This document shows positions 25,078 through 34,008 of a DNA stretch of 64,000 bases, piece after piece (the first letter of the stretch is position 1; each line of letters opens with the position of its first letter). The notes below the pieces were generated by a model. The model was not told the origin of the DNA. It did not search any database and worked only from the letters and a program-made list of their open reading frames with translations. Source of the stretch: JAIEOG01 sp964519985. Its GTDB lineage: Bacteria > Bdellovibrionota > FAC87 > UBA2466. The DNA is taken from positions 62,001 through 126,000 of the forward strand of contig CAZFMF010000003.1 in NCBI GenBank assembly GCA_964519985.1. Direction: 5' to 3'. The position numbers and the translations under genes were made by a program.

Positions 25078-26043
25078 ATGTCGAAATCAAAAATCGCCGC
25101 GCTTTTCCCCGGACAAGGATCGCAGTACCCCGGCATGGTCCGCGAAATGTTTCAGGAGTTTGCCTGGACTAAGACCCTCTACGAAGAGGCGTCGGACGCG
25201 ATCGGTTTGAATTTGGCCAAGCTCTGTCTCGATGGACCCGCCGACGCACTTCAGCTCACGGCGAATGCCCAACCGGCCATTCTCACGACCTCGTACGCGT
25301 GGTTCCAAATCTTGCGTCAAGCCGTGGATTTTCAGCCCGCCGTTGGCGCCGGCCATAGCCTGGGCGAGTACTCCGCTTTGCTCGCCGCGGGGACCCTAAC
25401 TCTGCCCGAGGCCGTGCGCCTGGTACGCGAACGCGGTCGCCTCATGCAGGTGACCGTCCCGCCAGGCAAGGGCAAGATGGCAGCGCTGATCGGCTTGGAC
25501 GATGCCAAGGCCAAGCTCCTTTGTGAAAGAGCGACGCAAGGCGATTCGCTGGTGGTGCCCGCGAATTTCAATGCCCCCGGCCAAGTGGTGATTGCCGGAC
25601 ATACCGCGGCGGTGGAACGCGCCGAAAAGCTAGCTTCCGGCGGCGATCCGGAACTCAAAGCCCGCAAAGTGATCCCGCTCAAGGTCAGCGCGCCCTTCCA
25701 CTGCCCTTTGATGAAACCCGTCGCGGAGGCGTTTTCGCTGCCGCTCCAGGCGGTGAAATGGCAGCCGCGCCGATTCGCGATTGTGCACAACCTGGATGCC
25801 AAACTGCGTTCCGAAGGGGATCTGATTCCCCTCTTGCGGGACCAGATTGATCACCCGGTGCTTTGGACCCAGTGCCAGCAGACACTCGAAAAGGAAGGCT
25901 GCACGCACTACTTCGAGATGGGGCCGGGAAAAGTTTTGGCCGGGTTGGGCAAACGGATTATCGAAACGGGAGAATTCCAGGGCGTGGAAACACTCGAGGA
26001 TGTGCGCGCCGTTGAGACGTTTTTTCAGGAGGCGGTAAAATGA
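25078..26043 (+). CDS. fabD: malonyl-CoA:ACP transacylase
   Basis: FabD loads malonyl groups on acyl carrier protein. The nucleophile S94 lies in GHSLGEYSA and the partner H208 in SAPFHCPLM. The oxyanion-side motif FPGQGSQ is at 10-16. The 321-residue length is normal. The stop overlaps the fabG start (ATGA). Confidence 0.97.
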   Translation: MSKSKIAALFPGQGSQYPGMVREMFQEFAWTKTLYEEASDAIGLNLAKLCLDGPADALQLTANAQPAILTTSYAWFQILRQAVDFQPAVGAGHSLGEYSALLAAGTLTLPEAVRLVRERGRLMQVTVPPGKGKMAALIGLDDAKAKLLCERATQGDSLVVPANFNAPGQVVIAGHTAAVERAEKLASGGDPELKARKVIPLKVSAPFHCPLMKPVAEAFSLPLQAVKWQPRRFAIVHNLDAKLRSEGDLIPLLRDQIDHPVLWTQCQQTLEKEGCTHYFEMGPGKVLAGLGKRIIETGEFQGVETLEDVRAVETFFQEAVK

Positions 26044-26783
26044 CGATGCAAGGTGAAATCGCGTTGGTAACCGGAGGATCCCGAGGAATCGGGCGAGCCT
26101 GTTCTTTAGCCCTGGCGAAGGCCGGCGCGGACGTCATTGTGAACTACGTCTCGAATGCCGCGGCCGCCGAAGAAACCGTTACCGCCATTCGCCAAGCCGG
26201 TGGTCAAGCGATGGCCGCTAAATTCGACATCGGCAATCCGGAAGACACGAGTGCGGGGATTGAAGCGGTATTGAAGGAAAAGAAAAAGATTTCGGTTCTG
26301 GTAAATAACGCCGGTATTACGCGCGATGGCCTCATGATGCGCTACGCGGTGGAAGACTGGAATGCCGTCTTGGAAACCAATCTGCGCGGGGCTTTTCTCG
26401 CCTCCCAAGCGGTCATCCGCGGCATGATGAAAGAGCGCAAGGGATCGATCATCCACGTCGGATCCATCGTCGGCATCACGGGCAATCCGGGTCAGGCCGC
26501 TTACTGCGCGGCCAAGGCAGGGCTGATTGGGCTCGCAAAATCGATGGCCCGGGAACTCGCGCCACGCAACATCCGCGTGAATGTCGTGGCCCCCGGTTTC
26601 ATCGAAACCGATATGACCCACGAACTCACCCCCGAGCAAAAGGAAGCGATTTTCAAATCCATCCCACTCGGCCGCATCGGCAAGCCGGAAGAGATCGCGG
26701 ACGCGGTGGTCTATCTCGCCTCTTCGGCGAGTCAGTACATTACCGGCCAAACGCTGATCGTCGACGGCGGAATGGGAATGTAG
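26040..26783 (+). CDS. fabG: 3-oxoacyl-ACP reductase
   Basis: This classical short-chain dehydrogenase (247 residues) reduces 3-oxoacyl-ACP with NADPH. The cofactor motif TGGSRGIG is at 11-18, NNAG at 89-92, and the catalytic S142, Y155 and K159 (YCAAK) are present. A C-terminal YITGQTLIVDGGMGM is typical of FabG. The operon ends here: acpP, which often follows, is not found, and the next gene is on the other strand. Confidence 0.95.
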   Translation: MTMQGEIALVTGGSRGIGRACSLALAKAGADVIVNYVSNAAAAEETVTAIRQAGGQAMAAKFDIGNPEDTSAGIEAVLKEKKKISVLVNNAGITRDGLMMRYAVEDWNAVLETNLRGAFLASQAVIRGMMKERKGSIIHVGSIVGITGNPGQAAYCAAKAGLIGLAKSMARELAPRNIRVNVVAPGFIETDMTHELTPEQKEAIFKSIPLGRIGKPEEIADAVVYLASSASQYITGQTLIVDGGMGM

Positions 26784-26822
26784 ACACCGATCCTGCGATC
26801 AGCGCCTGACTAACCTCTCTCT

Positions 26823-27446
26823 CTACCGAGGGGCCACCTTGCGCGCGATCAGTTGAACGGTGTGCGACTGCCCATCGGGAATTTCTTTATAGAAGATCAG
26901 GTGGAAGTCTTTTAAGTGCTGGATGATTTCGTTCGGCTTGTAGCACTCTTCAAAATCCAAATTGGGATTGGGCGCCTGGCGGGCCTGCTCCGTGGTATAG
27001 GCCTCCAGCAAAAAAGTTCCCCCGTTCACCAGTCCCCTTCGGATCTCGCTGAAGAATCGCGGATTCGGTCGGTAGTACGTCATGAGTACGGTGTCGTACT
27101 TCATCAACGGCATGAGAAAAAAATCGAGGTTCTGCCCTTTGGCGTCAACCGTAACGCCTTTTTCCGCGGCGAGCTTTTTGGCCTTGTCGACGGCAACCGA
27201 CGAGCAGTCCACGCCTTCCACTTGAAAGCCATTTTGGGCCAGGAAAACGGCATTGCGGCCTTCCCCCATGGCGACGTCGAGCGCTTTGCCCTTACGGAGA
27301 TGCTCGATGTGGTTCTTTAGAGTGAGAACCGGCTCCCTCCCGAAGAGGTAGCGATCACCGGCGTAGCGCGTGTTCCAGACCTCGGCGATGGGTTTTTTAT
27401 TGGGATCGGGTTCGGGATACTTAATGTCGTCCGGCATGCTGGGCAT
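26823..27446 (-). CDS. class I SAM-dependent methyltransferase (TehB-like)
   Basis: The start is taken at ATG 27446 (or 27437), as longer versions run into non-conserved sequence. The protein (about 207 residues) shows WNTRYAGDRYLFGREP near the N-terminus. This is the tellurite-resistance/thiopurine-type methyltransferase lead-in, followed by SAM motif I, ALDVAMGEGRNAVFLA, then VEGVDCSSVAV as motif II. The Gly-rich loop reads AMGEG. Substrate is unknown. It is divergent from a small monooxygenase-like gene about 65 bases away. Confidence 0.82.
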   Translation of the reverse strand: MPSMPDDIKYPEPDPNKKPIAEVWNTRYAGDRYLFGREPVLTLKNHIEHLRKGKALDVAMGEGRNAVFLAQNGFQVEGVDCSSVAVDKAKKLAAEKGVTVDAKGQNLDFFLMPLMKYDTVLMTYYRPNPRFFSEIRRGLVNGGTFLLEAYTTEQARQAPNPNLDFEECYKPNEIIQHLKDFHLIFYKEIPDGQSHTVQLIARKVAPR

Positions 27447-27510
27447 TAAACCCAAGGGCCGCGAGCTTGTCCAGTTGACCGGAGTCGGAGGGCGGACCAT
27501 ATTGGTCGCC

Positions 27511-27807
27511 ATGGTTACCATCGGAATGAACTACAAAGTCCGGCCCGGCAAAGAAGAAGTTTTCGAACGCGCATTCGACGCGATTTTGGCGTCCTTGTCC
27601 ACCGCCGACGGCCACTTGAAATCGTGGCTTTACCGCGACACCCACGCCCCGAACTCGTACATGATTTTCTCGGAATGGGACAAACGGGAGTCCTTCGATG
27701 CCTTCATTCGATCGGAGGCGTTCAAACGCGTCACCAATTGGGGCAAGGAACAGATTCTCGAAGACCGGCCCAAGCACCAGGTCTATTCGTCCGACGCACT
27801 ACATTAA
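27511..27807 (+). CDS. antibiotic biosynthesis monooxygenase (ABM) domain protein
   Basis: A 98-residue single-domain protein with the dimeric alpha/beta-barrel ABM pattern: MNYKVRPGKEEVFERAFDAIL, then GHLKSWLYRDTHAPNSYMIFSEW, then FDAFIRSEAFKRV. Relatives include quinol monooxygenases and haem-degrading enzymes. The haem-coordinating residues of IsdG-type enzymes are not evident, so the activity is open. The start at 27511 is chosen by domain length; 27526 is possible. Confidence 0.75.
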   Translation: MVTIGMNYKVRPGKEEVFERAFDAILASLSTADGHLKSWLYRDTHAPNSYMIFSEWDKRESFDAFIRSEAFKRVTNWGKEQILEDRPKHQVYSSDALH

Positions 27808-27840
27808 ATTCAACGCAAGCGATCAGATACAATGTACGAG

Positions 27841-27895
27841 ACCGTCGCGCTTCGCGCGGCGGGATTGCTTCGTCGCTGCGCTCCTCGCAATGACG
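27841..27895. repeat. dispersed REP-like repeat, second copy
   Basis: It has the same composite layout as the copy at 19132: a GC hairpin with a TTCGC loop (GTCGCGC/GCGCGGC), then GATTGCTTCGTCG and CTCCTCGCAATGAC (27863-27894), whose outer ends pair. It lies between the ABM gene and the glycosyltransferase. Confidence 0.75.
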
Positions 27896-27918
27896 ACGGC
27901 TCGCGGTGACGGGGTGCT

Positions 27919-29142
27919 ATGCGATTACTTTTTCTGCAAAGTTCGTCGGTCTTCGAAACTCACGGCGGCATTGAATACTACCTCGACGATCTCCTCCAAC
28001 TCGCGTGTGAGTTTTGGGGGGCCGCCGGTCAGGAAGCGCTCATTCCGCGTCGCAATGGTGAACTACGCAAATTGGATCGTCCCTATCGGGTGACACCCAT
28101 TTCTTTGCAGATGCAGGGGTGGCTCTCGAAAATCGAAAACCGGTATTCCCCCACTTATTTTCGGACGGCGCTCGGGCGAATTCGCTCCCAGCGCCCCGAT
28201 TTTATCGTCTGTGGACACGTTTCCTTGGGGCCCCTCGGCGCGGCCCTGAGTTGGATGACCGGGATCCCCTACTTGTCGTGCGCCTACGGAATCGAAGCGT
28301 GGGGCGACCTGGTTCCCCAGGACGAATGGGCCCTGAAAAACGCCGTCGGGATCTTGTCGATTAGTGAGTGGACGAAACGACTGCTCGTCCAACGCGGCAT
28401 CAACCCGGCACGCATTCAAGTCATCCACCCCCGCCTGGACGCCCGGTTCGAAAATCTCCCGCTGGTAGACGAAAAACCGATGTCCGGCCCTTTGCGTTTG
28501 CTCACGGTTTCGCGGCTGGACGCTTCGGAACAGTACAAGGGCCAAGACCACGTCTTGCGAGCGCTTTCCCTCCTGCGGCAGGCCGCCCCGGAGGCCGCAT
28601 TTCGCTACACGATCCAGGGCGAGGGAAATGACAAACCCCGCCTGCAGGAACTCACCCAAGCCTTGGGGCTGGAGGATCGCGTGTTTTTCGTCGGCAGCTG
28701 CGCGGATCGCTTGGAATTGCAAACGCTCTACCGCACTCACGATCTCTTCGTGATGCCTTCGCGCTTCGGGCGTTGGGGAGGCCGATGGCGCGGCGAAGGG
28801 TTTGGAATCGTCTACCTCGAAGCGGCGGCCATGGGACTACCGTCGCTCGCCTACAACTGCGGCGGGGTCACGGATATTGTGGAAGACGGAAAAACCGGCA
28901 AGCTAGTGAGTTCGGACGACGTCGCCGGAATTGCGAAGTCCCTCTTGGATTTTTCCACGAATCGCTCGGGTCTTAAGGAACTCGGACGCAATGCGCACGC
29001 CATGGTCAATCGGCGCTTTCATCGCGCGGCGATTCGGGAAGAGTTAGCCCTCGCCTTCGATCGCATTAGAGAATCGCGTCCTGAAAAGGCGACAGAGTCC
29101 CGATCCCCACAACCCGACGGGCTACCTGACTCTCTTCTCTAG
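27919..29142 (+). CDS. glycosyltransferase family 4 protein
   Basis: The 407-residue protein has a GT-B fold. The N-terminal domain opens with MRLLFLQSSSVFETHGGIEYYLDDL. The C-terminal donor-binding domain starts near LRLLTVSRLDASEQYKGQD and has the GT4 signature near RGEGFGIVYLEAAAMGLPSLA, where the EGFG...E motif binds the nucleotide sugar. It probably acts in cell-envelope polysaccharide synthesis; no neighbouring pathway genes fix the sugar. Its last 77 bases overlap the convergent YcaO-like gene. Confidence 0.88.
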   Translation: MRLLFLQSSSVFETHGGIEYYLDDLLQLACEFWGAAGQEALIPRRNGELRKLDRPYRVTPISLQMQGWLSKIENRYSPTYFRTALGRIRSQRPDFIVCGHVSLGPLGAALSWMTGIPYLSCAYGIEAWGDLVPQDEWALKNAVGILSISEWTKRLLVQRGINPARIQVIHPRLDARFENLPLVDEKPMSGPLRLLTVSRLDASEQYKGQDHVLRALSLLRQAAPEAAFRYTIQGEGNDKPRLQELTQALGLEDRVFFVGSCADRLELQTLYRTHDLFVMPSRFGRWGGRWRGEGFGIVYLEAAAMGLPSLAYNCGGVTDIVEDGKTGKLVSSDDVAGIAKSLLDFSTNRSGLKELGRNAHAMVNRRFHRAAIREELALAFDRIRESRPEKATESRSPQPDGLPDSLL

Positions 29143-30496
29143 CCTGTCGCAACTGAACTAAGGCGCGCAGGCCCAGCGGAAGATCCGGATGGTTCAAAGG
29201 CACGACCGAAATCATTTCCTGCCCGTCGCGCACGTAATCACGCCAGAACTCCACACTCTTTGGATAGGCCTCCAGGTGCAGCACATCCTTTAACGCAATC
29301 TTCGAACAGCGGTAGATCCAGTGGGTCCACCACAGGTTCAGCCGAAAACCTTTCTCGGAAAAACCGCCGGCCTTGTCGTCCAAGCTCTCCACCACGCGCC
29401 CTTCGGGATTCTCGCCCACTTCGGGGCGAGCCCACTCCAGAAGTTTGGCCAGCGTGCCTTCCAATGCCACCGTCATATCGGCGTCGGAACTAAACGTGAA
29501 AATCGGTTTCGCATCGGATTTGATGCGCGAAAACGCGGCCAAACCCACCACCCAGCACGGCGAAGCATTTGGGTAGAAGAGCAGATGAAGATCGTATTCC
29601 TGCAAAAGGAAGTACGGCACGCGATTGCGCACCCAGCTGTTCGCCCCCACAATGAGCATCGGGTTCTTCACGCTATTGGCGTAACCCCGCAAAGTTTTTT
29701 GGCGCGTCAGCGAGTAAAGCGCTTCCAACGTCGCCGATTCGTAGTCCACCCCCGCACCGAGGCTCACCCACGGATCCGAAAGCCGCTTCTGCGTTCCCAG
29801 AGTTTCGCCGTTGCCCGTTTGCAAAATCTCCAGCGGAATGGGTTCTTCTTGTCGCAAACGGGATTTCAAGTCAGCGGCCGCGGCCTGCTTCAACCAGTTA
29901 TCGATCGCGGCCCGACGCGATTCCGCCTTGCTCGTTCCGACCCCAAAAACAGAAAGGCGCTCACGCTCGACGGGCGTGTTTCCCAATGCGCTGGTCAACC
30001 AAAGGTGCCCATTGGGCGTGACGTAACGCACGCACTTGAGTTGCGAAATGGGAGAGAAAGTGTAGTTGCTCACCGGATCGGATTCGGCCGGAGGAGTAAA
30101 ATTGTTTTTCGCACAAGCACAACCCGGGTGCGGGAAGACGGTGCTCTTTAGGCGATTCACGGTGCCATCGTGATGGACTTCATAAAGCACGTGGGCGCTG
30201 TTCTCCGAAAGCAATTCGGCCAAGACGTCCCGGCGAATATTCAACTCTTCGATCTTGCCCGGCTGCGAACCCAACCCGCGCTTTTCCAGCCACCCCTGCA
30301 CACACTGCACGCACGGCGAGCCCTTGTCGGGAGCCATCGCCAACCCCACGAGAAATCCTTCTCGCGTCCGCAAGACAAATGGCTTCAAAGAACCGGGCTG
30401 AACGGACGATCGCTTACCGCCAAAGAACATGCGCACACCATCGACTAAATTCGTTTTGGGAGCGCGCAGTATAGAGACTCGCTGCGTCGTAAACAA
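29066..30496 (-). CDS. divergent YcaO/SagD-like protein
   Basis: I read this 476-residue protein as a remote relative of SagD-type YcaO proteins from azol(in)e-peptide biosynthesis. A zinc-like set of cysteines, C62/C65 (SPCVQCVQGWLEKRG) and C126/C128 (FPHPGCACA), resembles the N-terminal domain of cyclodehydratase partners. Two later segments, SVFGVGTSKAESRRAAIDNWL (about 182-202) and DPWVSLGAGVDYESATLEALYSL (about 241-263), match the spacing of YcaO helices, but the usual ERY and Glu-rich ATP site is not visible. It may be inactive, or use a different chemistry. The start codon would be TTG at 30496; ATG 30430 is an alternative. No precursor peptide or partner gene was found nearby. Confidence 0.5.
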   Translation of the reverse strand: MFTTQRVSILRAPKTNLVDGVRMFFGGKRSSVQPGSLKPFVLRTREGFLVGLAMAPDKGSPCVQCVQGWLEKRGLGSQPGKIEELNIRRDVLAELLSENSAHVLYEVHHDGTVNRLKSTVFPHPGCACAKNNFTPPAESDPVSNYTFSPISQLKCVRYVTPNGHLWLTSALGNTPVERERLSVFGVGTSKAESRRAAIDNWLKQAAAADLKSRLRQEEPIPLEILQTGNGETLGTQKRLSDPWVSLGAGVDYESATLEALYSLTRQKTLRGYANSVKNPMLIVGANSWVRNRVPYFLLQEYDLHLLFYPNASPCWVVGLAAFSRIKSDAKPIFTFSSDADMTVALEGTLAKLLEWARPEVGENPEGRVVESLDDKAGGFSEKGFRLNLWWTHWIYRCSKIALKDVLHLEAYPKSVEFWRDYVRDGQEMISVVPLNHPDLPLGLRALVQLRQAREESQVARRVVGIGTLSPFQDAIL

Positions 30497-30524
30497 GAGA
30501 CATTATTCGGCAGATCCACCCCGG

Positions 30525-30547
30525 TGACAAAACTTGTCAGCTATAAT
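30525..30547 (+). promoter_or_regulatory. palindrome plus perfect -10 box upstream of the cyclase gene
   Basis: TGACAAAACTTGTCA (30525-30539), a TGACA-N5-TGTCA inverted repeat, ends three bases before TATAAT (30542-30547). No -35 lies 16-18 bases upstream of TATAAT, which suggests an activator-dependent promoter with the palindrome as the site. The cyclase ATG lies 20 bases on. The same palindrome form occurs at 11882-11896. Confidence 0.55.
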
Positions 30548-30567
30548 GGAGCATCCGGAGAAAACAC

Positions 30568-32709
30568 ATGACCGCTCAGTCGAAGAGACGTCTGAAACGG
30601 TTTGGAATGGTATTGGCCGCGGCGACCTTCATGGCGGTCCTGCTTCCCAACCGCGAATGGATCCGTGCGCTAGAAGATCGCACCGTCGATTTTCGCCTGA
30701 ACCGGTTCAACCCGAGCAAAACCGTCAGTCCCAAGATTGTCGTCGTCGATATCGACGAACAGAGCCTCAAAGCGCTAGAGACCTCCTATGGCCGCTGGCC
30801 CCTGCCCCGCCGGGTCTACAAAGACTTGTTGAGCTTCATCTCCGCCGGCAATCCGAAGGCCGTGCTTTTTGACATTCTGTTTGCGGGAGAAATGAAGGGC
30901 AGCAACGACGACCGGGAGCTCGGCGAAGTTTCCCGCGAACTCGAAGGCGTTTCCCACGCCATCGGCTTTCTCGAAAGCGGCGTGGAAGACTCCCCGGAAG
31001 CGGTGGCCTTACCCGACGACTTCACCCGGCGTTTCGCCCTCCACATCCGCGGACAAACTTCCGATCCGGTGAAGTATGTCGATTACAGTGTTGCGGCCGG
31101 TCCCATCCTCGATCGCACTCCCCATATCCACGTGGTGACGTTTCCCGCCGACGCCGACGGCGTCTTGCGCCGAGGACCGCTGATCTTCCACTACGCCGGC
31201 GAGTCCTTCCCATCCCTTTCGCTCGCCGCCGCTCAGGCGGTGTGGGGGCCGTCGCAGTTTGAAATCGCTAAAGATCACCTCACCGTGCGCAGCGGCGACG
31301 AAACACGCTCCATACCCATCGACCGGTTCGGTCGTTTGCCGATCCTGTACTACCCATTGGAGGCGGGACCGAAGTCTATTCCGCTTGCGCCGGTGCTGGC
31401 CTCCGCGCGCGCTCTCTTAAGCGGGAACGAAGAAGCGCTGGCCCACGCTTCCGTCAGCCCGTCGGAGTTTGAAAATGCGGTGGTCATTGTTGGCGGCAGC
31501 GCGGTGGGTTTGAACGATCTCAAATCCACCCCGATCCACGCCGTTTACCCGGGGGCCATGGTTCAAGCCACCGTCGCTTCCAACCTGATCGAAGGGCATT
31601 TCCTCCGTCCCTTGGCGCCGATTTGGGCAGGTTTGGCCGCTTGGTTACTGGTGGCCTTCATTCAAGCCGGAATCGTCTTTTCTCGCCCCATGGTATGGAA
31701 ACTCGCTCTACCCCTGGGGGCCATCAGTCTCTACGTCTTCGGCACCGTTTGGGCTTTCGAACGAGCGCTTTGGGTTTGGCCGGTCGCGGTGCCACTGGGA
31801 ATGGCGGGCATCGCTCTCTTCGATGGCCTCGCGTACACGCTCTTCATCGAAAACCGGGAACGGCGAAAAATTGCGGGGACCTTGAGCAAGTATCTCTCGC
31901 CGGAAGTCGCCAAGCAGTTGGTCGAAAGCGGATCGGATCCGCGGGCGGAGGTCGGCCGCGAAGAGGAAATCTCGATTCTGTTTTCCGATATTCGTGACTT
32001 CACCACGATTTCCGAAGGCCTCCGGCCGACGCAAATCGTTCCCGCGTTAAACGCTTACCTCGCTCGCATGACCGACTGTGTTTTCGATCACACGGGTACC
32101 CTCGACAAGTTCATCGGCGATGCGGTGATGGCTTTCTGGGGGGCGCCGCTGGCCGATCGCGAGCATGCGACGCACGCGGTCCGCTGCGCCATGGCCATGC
32201 ATAAGATGCTGCAAGATCCCACCGTGCCTTGGCGTGCGACGGCTGAGTTTCGGACCGGCATTGGCATCAATACGGGCATTGCGATCGTGGGGAATATCGG
32301 CAGCGAAAGGCGGCTTGATTACACGGCCATCGGCGACAACGTTAACCTGGCGTCCCGCATCGAAGGCCTCACCAAGCAGTTTCAAGTCGGCGTCCTAGTC
32401 TCCGAAGCCACCTACCGGAGCACGGAAAACACCTTCCTGTACCGGTGGATCGATGAAGTGCAGGTGAAGGGAAAATCCCTGCGCGTGAATCTCTACCAAC
32501 CTTTGGCCGAACGCGGCACATCCGAAGCTACCACCGCCGCGCCGCTTATGATGAAATACACCAAAGCGATGGATGCTTATCGCGCCGGGCAATTCGCGGA
32601 AGCGGCACGACTTTTTGAGGCGTTGGCGCAAGAGGGAGACGGCCCGAGTCGGGTCTATCTCGAGCGTAGTCGAAAAAATCTGATGGGAGGCAAGCAAGCA
32701 TATGGTTAA
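30568..32709 (+). CDS. CHASE2 domain-containing class III adenylate cyclase
   Basis: This 713-residue membrane protein has an N-terminal helix (about 10-27), an extracytoplasmic CHASE2 sensor (about 35-335) and three membrane helices (about 350-425). The cytoplasmic cyclase domain (about 465-640) follows. Metal-binding D474 and D478 lie in FSDIRDF. K514 and D584 (LDYTAIGDN) fit ATP rather than GTP as substrate, and N593/R597 (NVNLASR) stabilise the transition state. All key residues are present, so cAMP synthesis is likely. A short C-terminal TPR-like stretch follows (AYRAGQFAEAARLFEAL). It overlaps the SH3 gene by 8 bases. Confidence 0.93.
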   Translation: MTAQSKRRLKRFGMVLAAATFMAVLLPNREWIRALEDRTVDFRLNRFNPSKTVSPKIVVVDIDEQSLKALETSYGRWPLPRRVYKDLLSFISAGNPKAVLFDILFAGEMKGSNDDRELGEVSRELEGVSHAIGFLESGVEDSPEAVALPDDFTRRFALHIRGQTSDPVKYVDYSVAAGPILDRTPHIHVVTFPADADGVLRRGPLIFHYAGESFPSLSLAAAQAVWGPSQFEIAKDHLTVRSGDETRSIPIDRFGRLPILYYPLEAGPKSIPLAPVLASARALLSGNEEALAHASVSPSEFENAVVIVGGSAVGLNDLKSTPIHAVYPGAMVQATVASNLIEGHFLRPLAPIWAGLAAWLLVAFIQAGIVFSRPMVWKLALPLGAISLYVFGTVWAFERALWVWPVAVPLGMAGIALFDGLAYTLFIENRERRKIAGTLSKYLSPEVAKQLVESGSDPRAEVGREEEISILFSDIRDFTTISEGLRPTQIVPALNAYLARMTDCVFDHTGTLDKFIGDAVMAFWGAPLADREHATHAVRCAMAMHKMLQDPTVPWRATAEFRTGIGINTGIAIVGNIGSERRLDYTAIGDNVNLASRIEGLTKQFQVGVLVSEATYRSTENTFLYRWIDEVQVKGKSLRVNLYQPLAERGTSEATTAAPLMMKYTKAMDAYRAGQFAEAARLFEALAQEGDGPSRVYLERSRKNLMGGKQAYG

Positions 32710-33187
32710 AGCAATTCTGACCGCATTGGTTCTCTGGAGTGTTTCGGGGTTTGGCCAAACATTATTCGTCCAGTCGGTGAAGGCGGAACTCCGCGCCGCG
32801 CCATCAAATTCCTCCGAGAGCCGAGCCACCCTCGTCCGCGGAACGGAAGTCACGGTTTTGAATACGCAAGGCGCTTGGAGCGAAGTGGAAGCGGGCGGCA
32901 AAAAGGGCTGGTGTCTGAAACTCTTTCTGAGTTCCCACAAGCCGGTCGGCGCCGCCGCACTGGAAAAAGAACTCGCTCCCAGCGTCGAAAAATCGACGCG
33001 TCGTCGCGCATCGTCTTATTCAACCGCCGCTTCGGCGCGCGGGCTAATGTCGGATGAGCGCACGCGTCAAGGCCGCGAGAAGTACCGGTCGGACTACGAA
33101 GCCGTCGACAAACTGAATCAAGAAAAAGTGCCGGATGAGGCAGTCGAGAAATTCAACGATGAGGCCAAACCGAAGGCGGGAAAATGA
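32702..33187 (+). CDS. secreted bacterial SH3-domain protein
   Basis: The 161-residue protein has a signal peptide (about 1-19, ending near GFGQ) and one bacterial SH3 domain (about 22-80). That domain has the LRAAPSNSSESRATLVRGTEVTVL and WSEVEAGGKKGWC pattern, usually a peptidoglycan or peptide-binding module. The C-terminal half is basic and then acidic, and looks disordered. Translation is probably coupled to the cyclase upstream (8-base overlap) and to the M48 protease downstream (ATGA), so the three may act together at the envelope. Confidence 0.8.
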   Translation: MVKAILTALVLWSVSGFGQTLFVQSVKAELRAAPSNSSESRATLVRGTEVTVLNTQGAWSEVEAGGKKGWCLKLFLSSHKPVGAAALEKELAPSVEKSTRRRASSYSTAASARGLMSDERTRQGREKYRSDYEAVDKLNQEKVPDEAVEKFNDEAKPKAGK

Positions 33188-34008
33188 GGATCGCGGCCCT
33201 CTTGGTTTTCCTGCTCGTCGGATGTGCGAGCTCACCGGAGGAGATCCAGCAAACGGAACTCCAGAAAGAAGCGCGTTACGTACGTGAGGAGCAAGAAATC
33301 GGGCGAGAGATCGCCGCTAAGCTGCTCGGCCACTTCGGAACTCACGAGGCATCACCCGCGACCAAACACTACCTCAACCTGGTCGGTAAGAACCTCGCAA
33401 AGCGATGGGGACGGCCCGAACTCGAATACCGGTTCGGCATTTTGGATTCGGCGGACACCAATGCCTACGCCACCCCGGGCGGGTACATTCTGGTCACCCG
33501 CGGACTCCTCGCGAAGCTGCGCAACGAGTCCGAGTTGGCCCTCGTCCTGGCCCACGAAATCACCCACGTGAACGAAAAACATATGTTCAACGAAATCGCC
33601 CCCCGGCGCGAAGTGTCCGCTCAAGAAACGATGGTGCGGATGATGTCCCGCGGAGGATCGGATATCGGGGGATCCCTTTTACAGATCGTGAATAAGGGCC
33701 TGGAACTCTTGTTGGAGAAAGGGTTGGGAAAGGAAAAGGAACTGGAGGCGGACCAGGGGGCATTACATATCGCCGCGGCCGCCGGCTACGCCCCCGGAGC
33801 CTACGTCGGGTTGCTGGAAAGGCTCCAAAAGGAACAAGCCACCTTGAAATCCATCGAAATCAGCGTTCCATTTGCCGAACGCCTCGAAGTCGTGCGAAAA
33901 GTCATCTCTGGTAATGGCTTCTCGAATCGAGCGGTGGCAAATGAGTCCGTGCTTACGGGGCGTTTTGAACGGGGTTTGGCTTCTCTTACTGCTAGCGGGT
34001 CACGCTAG
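33184..34008 (+). CDS. M48 family metalloprotease, lipoprotein
   Basis: A lipoprotein signal with lipobox C14 (LLVGCASS) precedes a zinc-protease domain. The HEITH motif gives H124, E125 and H128, and ELEAD (from 186) supplies the third ligand E186. Relatives such as BepA and LoiP are periplasmic proteases and chaperones for outer-membrane proteins. The encoded neighbour is itself an outer-membrane barrel that starts within this gene, which fits quality control of that barrel, though this is inference. The 274-residue length lacks the TPR tail of BepA. Confidence 0.9.
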   Translation: MRIAALLVFLLVGCASSPEEIQQTELQKEARYVREEQEIGREIAAKLLGHFGTHEASPATKHYLNLVGKNLAKRWGRPELEYRFGILDSADTNAYATPGGYILVTRGLLAKLRNESELALVLAHEITHVNEKHMFNEIAPRREVSAQETMVRMMSRGGSDIGGSLLQIVNKGLELLLEKGLGKEKELEADQGALHIAAAAGYAPGAYVGLLERLQKEQATLKSIEISVPFAERLEVVRKVISGNGFSNRAVANESVLTGRFERGLASLTASGSR

